A stretch of DNA of 64,000 nucleotides from Fluctibacter halophilus (GCF_020687825.1 NZ_JAJEWP010000003.1:248001-312000), one strand, 5' to 3'. Positions 17,289 through 27,196 are shown, counted from the stretch's first letter. Program-made: numbers and translations. Notes: generated from the letters alone by a model not told the origin.

Positions 17289-17980
17289 GTCTGGGCCAGA
17301 GGCTGGCAGAAATAAAAGCCCTGGGCAAAGCGGATGCCTCGTTCCTGCAATCCATCCAGCAAAGTGGCACTTTCCACGTGCTCGGCTATGACTTTTACCC
17401 CATGGCGGTCAGCGCTGGCGAGTAAGCCATCAATACGCGCTGCCTGTTGTGGGTCACACAGGCGCACTGCTGCGACCTTGCAGCCTTTGATGGGTAAGCT
17501 GAACAAGGGGGCAATGTCGTTGTCACCGGTGATATGGTCGACCACTATACCAATGGATTGGGCATGACATTGTTCGACAAAGCGGGCAAACCGTTCAACG
17601 TCATTGAGTGCAACGCCGGCCGTCACCTCAAAATAGACCCGTCCGCGGGTGCCGTGCTGCTCCTGGTAATCCTCCAGCATGTGCAACAGTTGGCGGTTTT
17701 CCATGTCCTGGGCAGACAGGTTTATATTCCAGCTGACGTTGAAATCTTTAAAGTAGTTGGCACTGCGGTAGAAGATGGTTTCTGTCAGCTCTGTACCGAC
17801 CTGATGACGTTCCACCAGGTGCAGAAAGTCGCTCGGCAGGAAGGTTTGCTCATTGGGCATGACCAGGCGGGCCAGGCACTCATAGCGCCAAACGGAGTTG
17901 GCCTGTAAGTCCATGATCGGCTGAAAATATGGCACCACCCTGTCCAGACTGAACTGATCCGATACTTCCTGAATGTGCAT
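17285..17980 (-). CDS. Degenerate EAL-domain protein
   Basis: About 231 residues forming a single EAL-type domain with no other module. Key catalytic positions are altered: the signature reads YECLARL instead of EAL-x-R, the DDFGTG loop is replaced by VDHITGD, and the lysine of the KID motif is missing (VAAVRL). The second metal-binding glutamate region reads YFEVTAG. It therefore probably does not degrade cyclic di-GMP and may bind it or act through protein contacts. The start at 17980 has an AAGAGAA site; a longer frame begins at 18022. It is convergent with the methyltransferase gene and overlaps it by 4 bases. Confidence 0.75.
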   Translation of the reverse strand: MHIQEVSDQFSLDRVVPYFQPIMDLQANSVWRYECLARLVMPNEQTFLPSDFLHLVERHQVGTELTETIFYRSANYFKDFNVSWNINLSAQDMENRQLLHMLEDYQEQHGTRGRVYFEVTAGVALNDVERFARFVEQCHAQSIGIVVDHITGDNDIAPLFSLPIKGCKVAAVRLCDPQQAARIDGLLASADRHGVKVIAEHVESATLLDGLQERGIRFAQGFYFCQPLAQT

Positions 17981-18158
17981 GTGATTCTCTTGTTGTCTGC
18001 TACCGATGAGGGAAACCCGCAATACATCAGCTGTGCAAACCCTCTACAGCCACTATAGCGGCCAAACCGGTGTCTGTCATGTGCAACGCATTTATTTGGT
18101 AAGCGGCCTGAAGTAAGGTAAAGTTCGCGGTTGAAAATTTTCAACGAAGGTTACCGGT

Positions 18159-19757
18159 GTGAGTAAAGCGGAAGTCAGTTTGGCACATTTGTTTCGGGTG
18201 TTTACCAAACCCGAAGGCAAAGACTCTAAACTTGCGCAAATTGAACAGCACTTGTCAGACAATCTGGCTGACTTTCTGTCCCAGCATGTGGTCACCAAAG
18301 CCCGTTCGTTGGAAGACATTGAGCAGGATTTCAGTGATCCCCATGTCCCTGAACACCCGGAGTTTGTCTCTGAACATGCTGATGCGCTGCTGAAGAAGCT
18401 GGTTTCACACTCCGTAAATACCTACTCACCAACCTTTATCGGTCATATGACCTCGGCGTTGCCGTATTTTCATTTGCCGCTGGCCAAGCTGCTGGTGGGC
18501 CTGAATCAGAACCTGGTCAAGATTGAAACATCCAAAGCGTTCACACCGTTAGAACGTCAGGTTCTGGGGATGATGCACCAGCTGGTGTTTGGCGAACAGG
18601 ACAGCTTTTATCAGCAGTACCTGCACAGTGCCGACCAGTCACTGGGGGCGTTTTGTTCCGGTGGCACGGTAGCCAATATGACCGCGCTGTGGGTGGCCCG
18701 CAACAAAGCGTTGCCGGCCGATGGCACCTTTAAAGGGGTAGCCCGGGAAGGACTGGCCGCCGGCTTGATGCATTATGGTTATCGTCATCTTGGCATTCTG
18801 TCGTCCAAACGGGGTCACTACTCGTTGTCCAAGGCCGTCGATTTGCTTGGGATCGGGCGCAATCAGATGGTCACTCTGCCGTGCCCGTCACAAACACTGT
18901 CGCCGGAACAAGCGCTAGCAGCGGGCAAGGCGTTTGAACAGAAAGGCAATAAATTGCTCGCCATTGTCGGCATCGCCGGCACCACTGAAACCGGTCACGT
19001 GGATCCGCTCGATGAACTGGCCGATGTGGCCAAAGAACTCAACTGCCATTTTCACGTCGACGCGGCCTGGGGAGGCGCCACGCTGTTCAGTCACCGCTAT
19101 CGCCACCTGCTAAAAGGCATTGAGCGGGCCGATTCGGTCACGCTGGATGCGCACAAACAGATGTATGTACCCATGGGCGCGGGCATGGCCTTATTCCGCA
19201 ACCCGAATGATTCCAACGCGGTACGTCATCACGCCCAGTATATTCTGCGTACCGGTTCGAAGGATTTGGGTGCCACAACGTTGGAAGGCTCCCGCAACGG
19301 TATGGCGATGATGGTGTACGCCTCGTTGCACATTCTTGGCCGACAGGGTTATGAGTTGCTGATCAACCGTAGCATCGAGAAAGCCAAAACCTTTGCCGCA
19401 CTGATTGATGCGCATCCGAATCTTGAGCTGATCACAGCGCCCACGTTGTCACTATTGACCTACCGGATCCATCCCGGTCAGGACATCAGCCGCGCTTGTG
19501 ATGATACGACCATGAAGCAACGCAACGGCGTGTTGGATCGCCTGACCGTGGGAGTACAGAAACAGCAGCGTGAGGCGGGTAAATCGTTTGTGTCGCGGAC
19601 CCGACTGGAAGTCGCCCGTTATCCTGGACAGCCCATCACCGTGTTCCGGGTCGTGCTGGCCAACCCGCTGACTACCGAACAGGATTTACGCAACATCCTG
19701 GATGAACAGCTGTCCATTGCCCAGACCACCAGGGCCTGGGCCGAATTGACGGCTTAA
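18159..19757 (+). CDS. panP: Pyridoxal-dependent aspartate 1-decarboxylase PanP
   Basis: 532 residues of the group II PLP decarboxylase family. The cofactor lysine lies in [17 protein letters not shown], preceded by VDAAWGGA, where the aspartate contacts the pyridine nitrogen. PanP makes beta-alanine from aspartate in bacteria lacking the pyruvoyl enzyme PanD. This fits its place here, convergent with panC, which joins beta-alanine to pantoate; the two stop regions overlap by 4 bases. The start is a GTG at 18159. A general glutamate decarboxylase is the alternative reading, but context favours PanP. Confidence 0.85.
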   Translation: MSKAEVSLAHLFRVFTKPEGKDSKLAQIEQHLSDNLADFLSQHVVTKARSLEDIEQDFSDPHVPEHPEFVSEHADALLKKLVSHSVNTYSPTFIGHMTSALPYFHLPLAKLLVGLNQNLVKIETSKAFTPLERQVLGMMHQLVFGEQDSFYQQYLHSADQSLGAFCSGGTVANMTALWVARNKALPADGTFKGVAREGLAAGLMHYGYRHLGILSSKRGHYSLSKAVDLLGIGRNQMVTLPCPSQTLSPEQALAAGKAFEQKGNKLLAIVGIAGTTETGHVDPLDELADVAKELNCHFHVDAAWGGATLFSHRYRHLLKGIERADSVTLDAHKQMYVPMGAGMALFRNPNDSNAVRHHAQYILRTGSKDLGATTLEGSRNGMAMMVYASLHILGRQGYELLINRSIEKAKTFAALIDAHPNLELITAPTLSLLTYRIHPGQDISRACDDTTMKQRNGVLDRLTVGVQKQQREAGKSFVSRTRLEVARYPGQPITVFRVVLANPLTTEQDLRNILDEQLSIAQTTRAWAELTA

Positions 19758-20614
19758 TCGCCGTCTTTAAGCTCCACACAAATATTGTCAATCAGTCGGG
19801 TCTTGCCCATGAAGGCCGCCGCCAGGATCACCAGACGGGTGTCTTCGTGACTTGGGTGCAGTAAGGTAGCTGCATCGCGGATTTCGATGTAGTCCACTTT
19901 AAACCCTGCCTCGGTTAATTGCGTACTGTAGTCGCTGATCAGGCGCCGGAAGTCCCGTCGGCCTAGCTCGAGGTGATCACTCAGTTCGCGCAGACAGCGG
20001 TACAGAAAGGGCGCTTTTTCCCGTTCTTCACTGGTCAGATAGTTGTTGCGTGAACTCATCGCCAGACCATCAGGCTCGCGCACGGTCGGAACACCGTGGA
20101 TTTGCAGGTTCATCGACAGGTCCTGAACCATCGCCCGTATCACCTGCAACTGCTGAAAGTCTTTCTCGCCGAAAAAGGCCAGGTTGGGCTGGACCATATT
20201 AAACAGCTTGCAGACGATGGTGGCGACGCCGCGGAAGTGGCCCGGACGGCTGGCACCGCAAATCATGTACGAAATGCCCGGTACCTCGACAAAGGTTTGT
20301 TGCTCCAGTCCACGGGGATAGATGTCGTTAACGGTGGGGGTGAACAATACATCCACGCCTAACGCTTCCAATGCGGCTTTGTCGTGTTCCAGTGTGCGCG
20401 GATACGCATCCAGATCTTCATCCGGTCCAAATTGCAGTGGATTGACAAAAATCGACGCGACCACAATGTCTGCCTTGCCCTTGGCGGTCTGAACCAGACG
20501 CAGATGGCCGTGGTGCAAGTTGCCCATGGTAGGAACAAAGGCAATCACTTTGCCGTCAATCTGCCATTGACGACGCTTCTCCCGTAACTGGGTAATGTCA
20601 CTGATGACCTGCAT
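19754..20614 (-). CDS. panC: Pantoate--beta-alanine ligase
   Basis: 286 residues, full length for PanC, which joins pantoate and beta-alanine with ATP to make pantothenate. Seen are the adenylate-binding HxGH-type motif [11 protein letters not shown], the block [31 protein letters not shown] and the KMSKS-like AMSSRNNYL. It lies 11 bases after the panB stop in one transcription unit on the minus strand. With panP across the convergent boundary, the whole branch from aspartate and ketopantoate is covered. Confidence 0.97.
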   Translation of the reverse strand: MQVISDITQLREKRRQWQIDGKVIAFVPTMGNLHHGHLRLVQTAKGKADIVVASIFVNPLQFGPDEDLDAYPRTLEHDKAALEALGVDVLFTPTVNDIYPRGLEQQTFVEVPGISYMICGASRPGHFRGVATIVCKLFNMVQPNLAFFGEKDFQQLQVIRAMVQDLSMNLQIHGVPTVREPDGLAMSSRNNYLTSEEREKAPFLYRCLRELSDHLELGRRDFRRLISDYSTQLTEAGFKVDYIEIRDAATLLHPSHEDTRLVILAAAFMGKTRLIDNICVELKDGD

Positions 20615-20625
20615 AGCCTTTCCGC

Positions 20626-21420
20626 TTAGTTGAAACTGTGCTGCTCGCCGGGAAAAACACCTTCCCGGACCTCAGTAATGAAATCCACAACGGCTTGTCG
20701 CATGTCACCACTTTGTTGCAGATAGTTCTTGGAGAATTTGGGCATGTAATTGGCGCTGATACCAAACATGTCATGCATTACCAGGATCTGGCCATCGCAG
20801 GCCACACCTGCGCCGATACCGATGACCGGAATGTCGACCGCCTGAGTGATTTTCTGCGCCAGGGAAGAAGGAACGCATTCCAATACCAGCATCTGGGCGC
20901 CGGCTTTGGCCAGCGTCTGGGCCTGTTCGAGCAACTGCTCGGCCTGCAGGTCATCACGGCCTTGTACCTTGAAGCCACCAAAAACATGTACCGATTGTGG
21001 GGTCAGTCCGAGGTGAGCGCACACGGGTACGCCACGCTGGTTAAGGCCTTTGATGGTTTCTGCCAGCCAATCTCCACCTTCGAGCTTGACCATGCTTGCA
21101 CCGGCAGCCATCAGTGTCGCGGCATTGGTATAGGTTTGCTCTGGGGTGGCGTATGACATGAAAGGCATGTCTGCAACCACAAAGGCGCGCTGTGTGCCCC
21201 GCTTGACGGCCCGGGTGTGGTAAGCGATATCCTCGATCGTCACGGTCAGGGTATCGTCTTCACCCAACAGCACCATGCCAAGAGAATCACCAATTAACAG
21301 TACATCGACGCCCTGCTCGTCAAACAACTTTGCAAAGCTGGCGTCATAGGCTGTTAGCGCGGTGATCTTTTGCCCATTCTTTTTCATGTCCAACAACGTG
21401 GACGTTGTTACTTTTTTCAT
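20626..21420 (-). CDS. panB: 3-methyl-2-oxobutanoate hydroxymethyltransferase
   Basis: 264 residues, the usual PanB length. The enzyme adds a hydroxymethyl group from methylenetetrahydrofolate to ketoisovalerate. Family blocks seen are [30 protein letters not shown] near the N-terminus, VKLEGGDW, and [19 protein letters not shown]. The ATG at 21420 ([10 protein letters not shown]) is taken, since nine extra codons of the longer frame have no family counterpart. It sits between folK and panC in a compact unit. Confidence 0.96.
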   Translation of the reverse strand: MKKVTTSTLLDMKKNGQKITALTAYDASFAKLFDEQGVDVLLIGDSLGMVLLGEDDTLTVTIEDIAYHTRAVKRGTQRAFVVADMPFMSYATPEQTYTNAATLMAAGASMVKLEGGDWLAETIKGLNQRGVPVCAHLGLTPQSVHVFGGFKVQGRDDLQAEQLLEQAQTLAKAGAQMLVLECVPSSLAQKITQAVDIPVIGIGAGVACDGQILVMHDMFGISANYMPKFSKNYLQQSGDMRQAVVDFITEVREGVFPGEQHSFN

Positions 21421-21451
21421 AGATCGTTCTCTATCACCGATTGCCAACAGT

Positions 21452-21979
21452 TCAGGGTTGCTGCTGATCGCAGGAGATCTCCACAGCGCGATCAGACAGT
21501 TTTTTTAAACCGTTCATTGGACAGTTATTTAGTACAGATTGCAACCGATCGCCACCGGGCAGGATCAGTTGTGGCGCGATTTCCGCCAGTGGGCACAGGA
21601 CAAATTCCCGCTCCCGTAAGCCGTAGTGAGGCACCGTCAGACGCGGTGTGTCAATGCATTGTTCACCGAACAGCAGAATGTCCAGATCCAGCGTTCTGGC
21701 TCCCCAGCGCTGGTCCTTGCGAACCCGTCCCTGCTGCTGCTCAATGTGCTGTAATGCGTCGAGTAGGTCCTCGGCTGCCAATGTGGTCTCAAGCGCACAG
21801 ACAGCATTCACGTAATCAGGCTGGTCCTGTGGTCCCATCGGACGACTGGCGTACAATGATGAGGTTGCCGCCACCTGGGTTTGCGGCAATGCGGCCATGG
21901 CGGCCAACGCATCTGCCAATTGACGGGCGGGCTCTGACAGATTGCTGCCCAGCCCGATGTAAACCGTGGTAGAGGTCAT
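21452..21979 (-). CDS. folK: 2-amino-4-hydroxy-6-hydroxymethyldihydropteridine diphosphokinase
   Basis: 175 residues. FolK transfers pyrophosphate from ATP to hydroxymethyldihydropterin in folate synthesis. The start [16 protein letters not shown] is typical, and the signature [15 protein letters not shown] is complete, followed by [21 protein letters not shown]. The ATG at 21979 overlaps the pcnB stop by 4 bases (ATGA), so the two genes are translationally coupled. The order pcnB-folK-panB-panC is conserved in gammaproteobacteria. Confidence 0.95.
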   Translation of the reverse strand: MTSTTVYIGLGSNLSEPARQLADALAAMAALPQTQVAATSSLYASRPMGPQDQPDYVNAVCALETTLAAEDLLDALQHIEQQQGRVRKDQRWGARTLDLDILLFGEQCIDTPRLTVPHYGLREREFVLCPLAEIAPQLILPGGDRLQSVLNNCPMNGLKKLSDRAVEISCDQQQP

Positions 21980-23343
21980 GATGGTGCCGAAGAATCTCGC
22001 TTGGGCCGGCGACGGCGACGTTTGCGAGGCGCTGGCTGGCCTCCGCGCAGTTTGTTGAGCATGGCTTTGCGGTCGTTGGCGTCTGCGTCCTGGAATTGTG
22101 TCCACCAGTCTGCCAGTTCGAGCAGTTCGCCACCCTCTATCTGGCCGCGCAGCAACAAAAAGTCATAGGCAGCGCGGAACTTGGGATGTTCCAACAATTG
22201 ATAGGCACGGCGTCCAAAACGCTTGGCCAGTCGCGGCTGCATGTGCCAGATATCACGCATGCCGGTGCTGAACCGTTTGGGGATCATGATGCGCTGTATT
22301 TGCCGGTGCAAAACATCGTTGATGGCAACACTGAATGCATCATGGTGATTGAGGCCTGCCTCAAGCATCAGTTTTTGGCAGTGCTCTTCCAGTGGGTACC
22401 ACAGCATCGCCGCATACAGGAACGCAGGGGTCACCCGTTGACCGGTGTTAATGCGGTTGTCGGTATTGATCAGTACCTGCTCAATGAACTGGTTTTCGCG
22501 ACTGTCGTTATCACGCAGCAAAGGTTTCAGTTGTGGAAACAACTGGTCAAACAATTGGTATTCACGTAACAGACGGTAGGTTGCCAGGCCCTGGCCGGAC
22601 ACCAGTAATTTGAGCACTTCTTCAAACAATCGCGCGGCAGGAATATTGGCCAACAGTCCGTGCAATTCGTGGATCGCGTCGGCGCTGTCTTTGCCAATGG
22701 TCATGTTCAGTTTGGCGGCAAAACGCACTGCACGTAACATGCGCACCGGATCTTCGCGGTATCGGGTATGTGGGTCACCGATCAGATCCAAGCGCTTATT
22801 TTTGATCGAAGACATACCGTCGGCAAAATCCGTGACGGTGTAATCAGCAATGTTGTAATACATCGCATTGATGGTGAAATCCCGGCGCTCGGCGTCTTCT
22901 TCGATACTACCGAACACGTTATCACGCAAAATTTGGCCGTCTTCATTTTGCTTGCCGAGGGTTTCTGGTTGCTCTTCACTCTGGTGATGACCACGGAACG
23001 TCGCCACTTCAATGATATCCCGTCCGAACACGATATGGGCCAATCGGAAGCGACGGCCAATCAGGCGACAGTTGCGGAACAACCCTTTGACTTGTTCAGG
23101 GGTCGCATCGGTGACCACATCGAAGTCTTTGGGATGCAAGCCCAGCATCAAATCGCGCACACAGCCGCCGACCAGGTAGGCCTGATAGCCGCCATTGTGC
23201 AGGCGATACAGTACTTTGAGGGCATTTTCGCTGATGTCGTCGCGGGAAATTCCATGCTCGGCGCGGCTTAACACTTTGGGTGTCAATGGGGTACGCGACG
23301 CGGACTGGGGCTGTCCCAGTGCCCGTTTCACTTTGTTTATCAC
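21976..23343 (-). CDS. pcnB: Poly(A) polymerase I
   Basis: About 455 residues. PcnB adds poly(A) tails to RNA 3' ends and promotes decay. The nucleotidyltransferase motif is seen as YLVGGCVRDLMLG with KDFDVVTDATPEQV, followed by RNCRLIGRRFRLAHI, the feature that separates poly(A) polymerase from CCA-adding enzymes. The C-terminus is very basic (RKRRRRRPKR), probably an RNA-binding tail. The first conventional start is the GTG at 23343, but it lies 19 bases from the only ribosome site. An in-frame ATT three codons upstream is better placed and recalls the AUU start of E. coli pcnB. Confidence 0.93.
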   Translation of the reverse strand: MINKVKRALGQPQSASRTPLTPKVLSRAEHGISRDDISENALKVLYRLHNGGYQAYLVGGCVRDLMLGLHPKDFDVVTDATPEQVKGLFRNCRLIGRRFRLAHIVFGRDIIEVATFRGHHQSEEQPETLGKQNEDGQILRDNVFGSIEEDAERRDFTINAMYYNIADYTVTDFADGMSSIKNKRLDLIGDPHTRYREDPVRMLRAVRFAAKLNMTIGKDSADAIHELHGLLANIPAARLFEEVLKLLVSGQGLATYRLLREYQLFDQLFPQLKPLLRDNDSRENQFIEQVLINTDNRINTGQRVTPAFLYAAMLWYPLEEHCQKLMLEAGLNHHDAFSVAINDVLHRQIQRIMIPKRFSTGMRDIWHMQPRLAKRFGRRAYQLLEHPKFRAAYDFLLLRGQIEGGELLELADWWTQFQDADANDRKAMLNKLRGGQPAPRKRRRRRPKRDSSAPS

Positions 23344-23349
23344 CCGGCT

Positions 23350-23367
23350 AATGATGGTGCTGCTCCT
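23350..23367 (-). promoter_or_regulatory. pcnB ribosome site with probable ATT start codon
   Basis: On the minus strand AGGAG (23363-23367) is followed after 10 bases by an in-frame ATT (23350-23352) and after 7 bases by ATC. The GTG at 23343 is 19 bases away, too far for normal initiation. E. coli pcnB is known to start at AUU, which keeps its expression low, so the ATT is the favoured start. Confidence 0.5.
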
Positions 23368-23447
23368 GTTTGGCTGGTGCGCGTTATTTTTTATGGGCGC
23401 TAATCATATACCGTAAGTCGGCCTAATTCTACGACTTGTGTTTGTCC

Positions 23448-24362
23448 CTAAGGCGCCTGTAGCTCAGACTGGGCCGGTATTTGCTGCAAATCCCAGTGCG
23501 CTGTCGCCCAATCCAGTATGGTCGATGGTGATGCAGTGTGTAACCCGTCGGGTGGTGGATGCCCCAATAGCGTCAGTACCTGGGTCAGGTTTTCGCTGGC
23601 CCGATGATCGTCGATGCCGGCCGCATGGTTCTGCTTGCTGAGTTTGAATCCGGGCCGACTGACCAGCACGGGCAAGTGCAAGGTGGTGGGGGCGGACACA
23701 TTCAGCGCCTGAAACAGCGCCATCTGACTTTGACTGGGTTGCAACAGGTCGCTGCCACGGACAATTTCACTCACACCCATATAAGCGTCATCCACCACAC
23801 TGGCCAGATGATAGGCATACAGGCCATCCTTGCGGCGCAGTACAAAGTCTTCGCGACTGTGGGCATCATCACACAGAAGGGTGCCGTGCAGCGCATCCAC
23901 CATCACCGCAGTGTCGCCCTGTTGCCGAAACCGTTCGGCATTGTCGTCAAAGGGAAGCCCCCGCTGTCGGCAAAAACCATCATACAGCATGTCGGGTTGA
24001 CGTTGTCTTAATGCCTTGCGTGTGCACTCGCATCCATAGGTCAGTTGTTGTTGGCGAAGTTGCAACAGGGCTTCGTGATAGGCGTCATGTCGCTGGCTTT
24101 GCCACACAATGTCACCATCCCAGTGCAATCCATGTGCATCCAGCGTGCGTTGGATCTGCTGCGCAGCACCGGGCACTTCCCGTGGCGGATCGATGTCGTC
24201 AATGCGTAGTCGCCACTGACCGTGATTGACCTTGGCTTGTAAATAACTGGCAACGGCCGTCAGCAAAGAGCCCAAATGCAATGGACCGGAGGGGGAAGGG
24301 GCAAATCGACCACAATAGGTGGCATCTGACGATAAGTCAGAACGTTTATCGGGTGTGTTCAT
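23448..24362 (-). CDS. gluQ: Glutamyl-Q tRNA(Asp) synthetase
   Basis: 304 residues. The enzyme attaches glutamate to queuosine in the anticodon of tRNA(Asp). It is a shortened glutamyl-tRNA synthetase without the anticodon-binding domain. Visible are the HIGH-type motif RFAPSPSGPLHLGS, the zinc ligands CECTRKALRQ ... YDGFCRQR, and the KMSKS-like KLSKQN. The ATG at 24362 is chosen from family length. The gene lies downstream of dksA, as in enterobacteria, with a strong hairpin between the two genes. Confidence 0.95.
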   Translation of the reverse strand: MNTPDKRSDLSSDATYCGRFAPSPSGPLHLGSLLTAVASYLQAKVNHGQWRLRIDDIDPPREVPGAAQQIQRTLDAHGLHWDGDIVWQSQRHDAYHEALLQLRQQQLTYGCECTRKALRQRQPDMLYDGFCRQRGLPFDDNAERFRQQGDTAVMVDALHGTLLCDDAHSREDFVLRRKDGLYAYHLASVVDDAYMGVSEIVRGSDLLQPSQSQMALFQALNVSAPTTLHLPVLVSRPGFKLSKQNHAAGIDDHRASENLTQVLTLLGHPPPDGLHTASPSTILDWATAHWDLQQIPAQSELQAP

Positions 24363-24371
24363 GGGATGACC

Positions 24372-24395
24372 CGGAGGCTGCAATGCCAGCCTCCG
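24372..24395 (-). terminator. Hairpin between dksA and gluQ, possible attenuating terminator
   Basis: CGGAGGCTG and CAGCCTCCG form a perfect 9-bp stem with a 6-base loop, ending 10 bases before the gluQ ATG. There is no U-tract, so termination strength is uncertain. In Shigella a terminator between dksA and gluQ limits readthrough, and this hairpin occupies the same place. Confidence 0.45.
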
Positions 24396-24412
24396 TGTTT
24401 CCTCGGCGGCAG

Positions 24413-24862
24413 TTAGCCTTGCAGCTGTTTCTCTTTGATTTCAGCCATGGTTTTACAGTCGATGCACAGATCGGCTGTCGGGCGGGCTTCCAGGCGGCGT
24501 ACACCCACTTCAATCCCACAGGCATCACAGAAACCGAAATCGTCGTCATCAATGCGCTTGAGGGTTTTCTCAATCTTCTTGATCAGTTTGCGTTCGCGGT
24601 CACGGGTGCGCAATTCAAGGCTGAATTCTTCTTCCTGGGCAGCGCGATCGACCGGATCAGGGAAATTGGCCGCTTCGTCCTGCATATGATGCACAGTACG
24701 GTCAACTTCCTGACGCAGCTGGTCACGCCAGGCACACAATATTTTTCTGAAATGCTCCAGTTGAGCATCGTTCATATACTCTTCGCCGTCTTTCTCCTGG
24801 TAGGGAGTCAAACCGGCCAGAGCCAGCAGTCCGAGGGACTTATTGTCTTTTCCTGTTGGCAT
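24413..24862 (-). CDS. dksA: RNA polymerase-binding transcription factor DksA
   Basis: 149 residues, close to the 151 of E. coli DksA. DksA enters the RNA polymerase secondary channel and works with ppGpp in the stringent response. The long coiled coil (residues about 30-110) carries the tip region with [12 protein letters not shown], holding the functionally important DxxDxA acidic residues. The C-terminal zinc finger [19 protein letters not shown] ends in CIDC. It starts a unit with gluQ. A shorter DksA-like gene lies at 6536. Confidence 0.97.
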   Translation of the reverse strand: MPTGKDNKSLGLLALAGLTPYQEKDGEEYMNDAQLEHFRKILCAWRDQLRQEVDRTVHHMQDEAANFPDPVDRAAQEEEFSLELRTRDRERKLIKKIEKTLKRIDDDDFGFCDACGIEVGVRRLEARPTADLCIDCKTMAEIKEKQLQG

Positions 24863-25070
24863 GTGCCAAATCTCCTAAACTACGACACAAAGGCAAATTT
24901 GTGCAAGCGGCTATCTATAGCAGAAAGCACAGACCCAGGCAATGCTTTGTCAGTGGATCATTGTGCGTGTCGTGGTGACCTGAGGGCAGCGGGAAGATGA
25001 TGCATTGAAAACAACTTCACACTGCCCAAGTTTCCAATGACAGGCAAATATGGCGCTATCCCAGCAAAAA

Positions 25071-25790
25071 TCAACCCTTAAATGCAGGTTCGAAAGGGAG
25101 TTGTTGATTTAACGTTATATTTTGGCTGTCGATATGGCATCCCCAGGCCATTACCTCAACCCCATTTTTCAACGCAAAATCCAGTGCCTGGCTGTACTGG
25201 GGGTCAATGTGCGCCGCGTCGCTGACCCGGTGTATGCCGCTGTGCTGAACGCAGAACAGCAAAACCGCGCGGTGGCCTTGTTGCACCATACTGGCCAGTT
25301 CGTGCAGGTGCTTAACGCCGCGGGCAGACTTGGCATCCGGGAAATAGCCCAGACCGTCATCGGCCAACAGGGTGACTGACTTGACTTCCAGGTAGCAATC
25401 CGGCAAATCCGCTGCCTGGAGTAAAAAATCGATCCGACTGTTCTGTTCACCGTATCTGACCTCACTGCGTACGTTGTTGTACGCCGCCAGCGCGGTGATG
25501 GTGCCGTTACTGAGTGCTTCGGCAACCACTTTGTTGGCCCGGTGTGTGTTGATACCGATGTAGTGGCCGGCGTGATTTCTGGCCAGCTCCCAGGTGTATT
25601 TCAGTTTGCGTTTGGGGTCATCATGGTGGCTTAGCCAGGCGTCAAAACCCGGTTCAGCACATCCGGTCATTGCCCCTGTGTTTGGGCAATGGGCAGTGAC
25701 GGTGGTGCCATCATCAAGTTGTACATCAGCCAAAAAGCGTTTGTAACGTTGCAGCAGATGTCCGTGCAACAAGTCAGCAGGTAGTTTCAT
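25071..25790 (-). CDS. sfsA: DNA/RNA nuclease SfsA
   Basis: 239 residues of the sugar fermentation stimulation protein family, a DNA-binding protein with a nuclease-like fold. Seen are LQRYKRFLADVQLDDG, the conserved HCPNTGAMTGC block and the catalytic-type stretch RIDFLLQ ... YLEVKSVTL with its E-x-K. The ATG at 25790 fits the family length and the longer frame is rejected. It lies upstream of dksA on the same strand, as in enterobacteria, and is divergent from pepB. Confidence 0.93.
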   Translation of the reverse strand: MKLPADLLHGHLLQRYKRFLADVQLDDGTTVTAHCPNTGAMTGCAEPGFDAWLSHHDDPKRKLKYTWELARNHAGHYIGINTHRANKVVAEALSNGTITALAAYNNVRSEVRYGEQNSRIDFLLQAADLPDCYLEVKSVTLLADDGLGYFPDAKSARGVKHLHELASMVQQGHRAVLLFCVQHSGIHRVSDAAHIDPQYSQALDFALKNGVEVMAWGCHIDSQNITLNQQLPFEPAFKG

Positions 25791-25869
25791 ATCTTGGTAT
25801 AGTAGAGTAAAAAGCCATAATGACAGACCCGCTCGATGGAACGCGCGAGGTCGAAAAAAGGAGCAAAGC

Positions 25870-27162
25870 ATGACATACCTTGCGGTAGAAATCAGTACGC
25901 AACCTGTGCCCGCCCCCTGGAACGCACAAGCCCGTTTGTCGTTTAACGGTGACGTTGCTTGTGTGCACGTCGATCCTGCCTTGTCGGAACCTCTGCAGCA
26001 TCGTCAGATTCAGCAAGCTGCCCGTCAGTTGGAGAGCATGAATCCGGCGCAAATCGGCTTACGCGGCAACTGGCACATAGAACAGCAATGGACCTTCGCC
26101 CAGGCGTTCAGTACGCCAAAAAAGCCTGACGCCATTCAGTGGTGTGACGATGACAACCAGGCGACATTGCAGGCACGCTTTGAGGCCCTCGCGTTCACCC
26201 GCAGCCTGGTCAATGAAACCCCGGAAGACCTGTCGCCTGAAACGCTGGCGCAGCGTGCCGCCGATTGGTTGATGGGCTTGGCACCCAATCAGGTGTCGGT
26301 GAAAAGCTGGGTTGGCGAGGCATTGCTGGAAGCCGGATGGGTCGGTATTTACAATGTTGGCCGTGGCAGTGATCGGCCGCCGGTGTTACTGGAAGTGGAT
26401 GTTAACCCAACCGGTGATCCGAATGCGCCGGTTGCCGCCGCATTGGTGGGTAAAGGTATCACCTTCGATTCCGGTGGCTACAGCATCAAGAGCAGTGAAG
26501 GCATGTTGGATATGAAATGCGACATGGGTGGTGCTGCAACGGTCACCGGTGGATTGGGCCTGGCGATGCTGCAAGGCCTCAACAAGCGGGTGAAACTGTT
26601 CCTGTGTTGTGCGGAAAACCTGATCAGTGGCCATGCCTACAAGCTGGGCGATGTGCTGACCTATAAAAACGGGACCACGGTAGAGATTGTTAACACCGAC
26701 GCAGAAGGTCGTCTGGTACTCGCGGACGGTCTGATGGCTGCCACTGAGAGTGGCGCACCATTGATCATCAATGCGGCAACGCTGACCGGTGCTGCAGTGA
26801 TGGCGGTGGGCAATCAGTACAATGCCCTGTTCACCATGGATGAAGGGTTGCGTGAAACCTTCCTGGCCTATGCCCGTGAAGAAAATGAGCTGTTGTGGCC
26901 ATTGCCGCTGGAGCCATGGCACAAGGAGATGTGCCCATCGCCGTTTGCGGACACGGCGAATAGCCGGCCACAAAAAGGTGGTGGTGCAGGTGGCGCATCA
27001 AACGCTGCCGGATTCTTGTCCCGCTTTGTCAGAGAAGATGGTCGTGGTTGGGTACATCTGGATTTGGCCGCGGCTTACAATGGTAATGCCAATGGTCAGC
27101 AACCACCGGGAGCAACAGGTCAGGGGATCCGCACCATCGCGCGGGCCTTGTTGGCTGGATAG
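25870..27162 (+). CDS. pepB: Aminopeptidase PepB (peptidase B)
   Basis: 430 residues of the M17 leucyl aminopeptidase family. The dimetal site ligands are in GKGITFDSGGYSIK, DMGGAATV and the signature NTDAEGRLVLADGL, with the catalytic arginine in the last. The N-terminal domain is short, and length and sequence suit PepB rather than PepA. A GGAGCAAAGC site precedes the ATG. It is divergent from sfsA, with 79 bases between the two starts. Confidence 0.93.
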   Translation: MTYLAVEISTQPVPAPWNAQARLSFNGDVACVHVDPALSEPLQHRQIQQAARQLESMNPAQIGLRGNWHIEQQWTFAQAFSTPKKPDAIQWCDDDNQATLQARFEALAFTRSLVNETPEDLSPETLAQRAADWLMGLAPNQVSVKSWVGEALLEAGWVGIYNVGRGSDRPPVLLEVDVNPTGDPNAPVAAALVGKGITFDSGGYSIKSSEGMLDMKCDMGGAATVTGGLGLAMLQGLNKRVKLFLCCAENLISGHAYKLGDVLTYKNGTTVEIVNTDAEGRLVLADGLMAATESGAPLIINAATLTGAAVMAVGNQYNALFTMDEGLRETFLAYAREENELLWPLPLEPWHKEMCPSPFADTANSRPQKGGGAGGASNAAGFLSRFVREDGRGWVHLDLAAAYNGNANGQQPPGATGQGIRTIARALLAG

Positions 27163-27171
27163 ACTTGGTTG

Positions 27172-27196
27172 GTGGGCTTGCCGTTGGCGAGCCCAC
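27172..27196. terminator. Hairpin between pepB and the convergent HTH gene
   Basis: GTGGGCTTGCC and GGCGAGCCCAC form an 11-bp stem with one mismatched or wobble position and a 3-base loop. No clear T-tract follows on either strand, so its use as a terminator is inferred from its place between convergent genes. Confidence 0.4.

Noticed and set aside
16708-17370. 220-codon minus-strand frame opposite the methyltransferase
   Set aside because: It is an antisense reading of a gene with clear SAM-binding motifs and has no family features.
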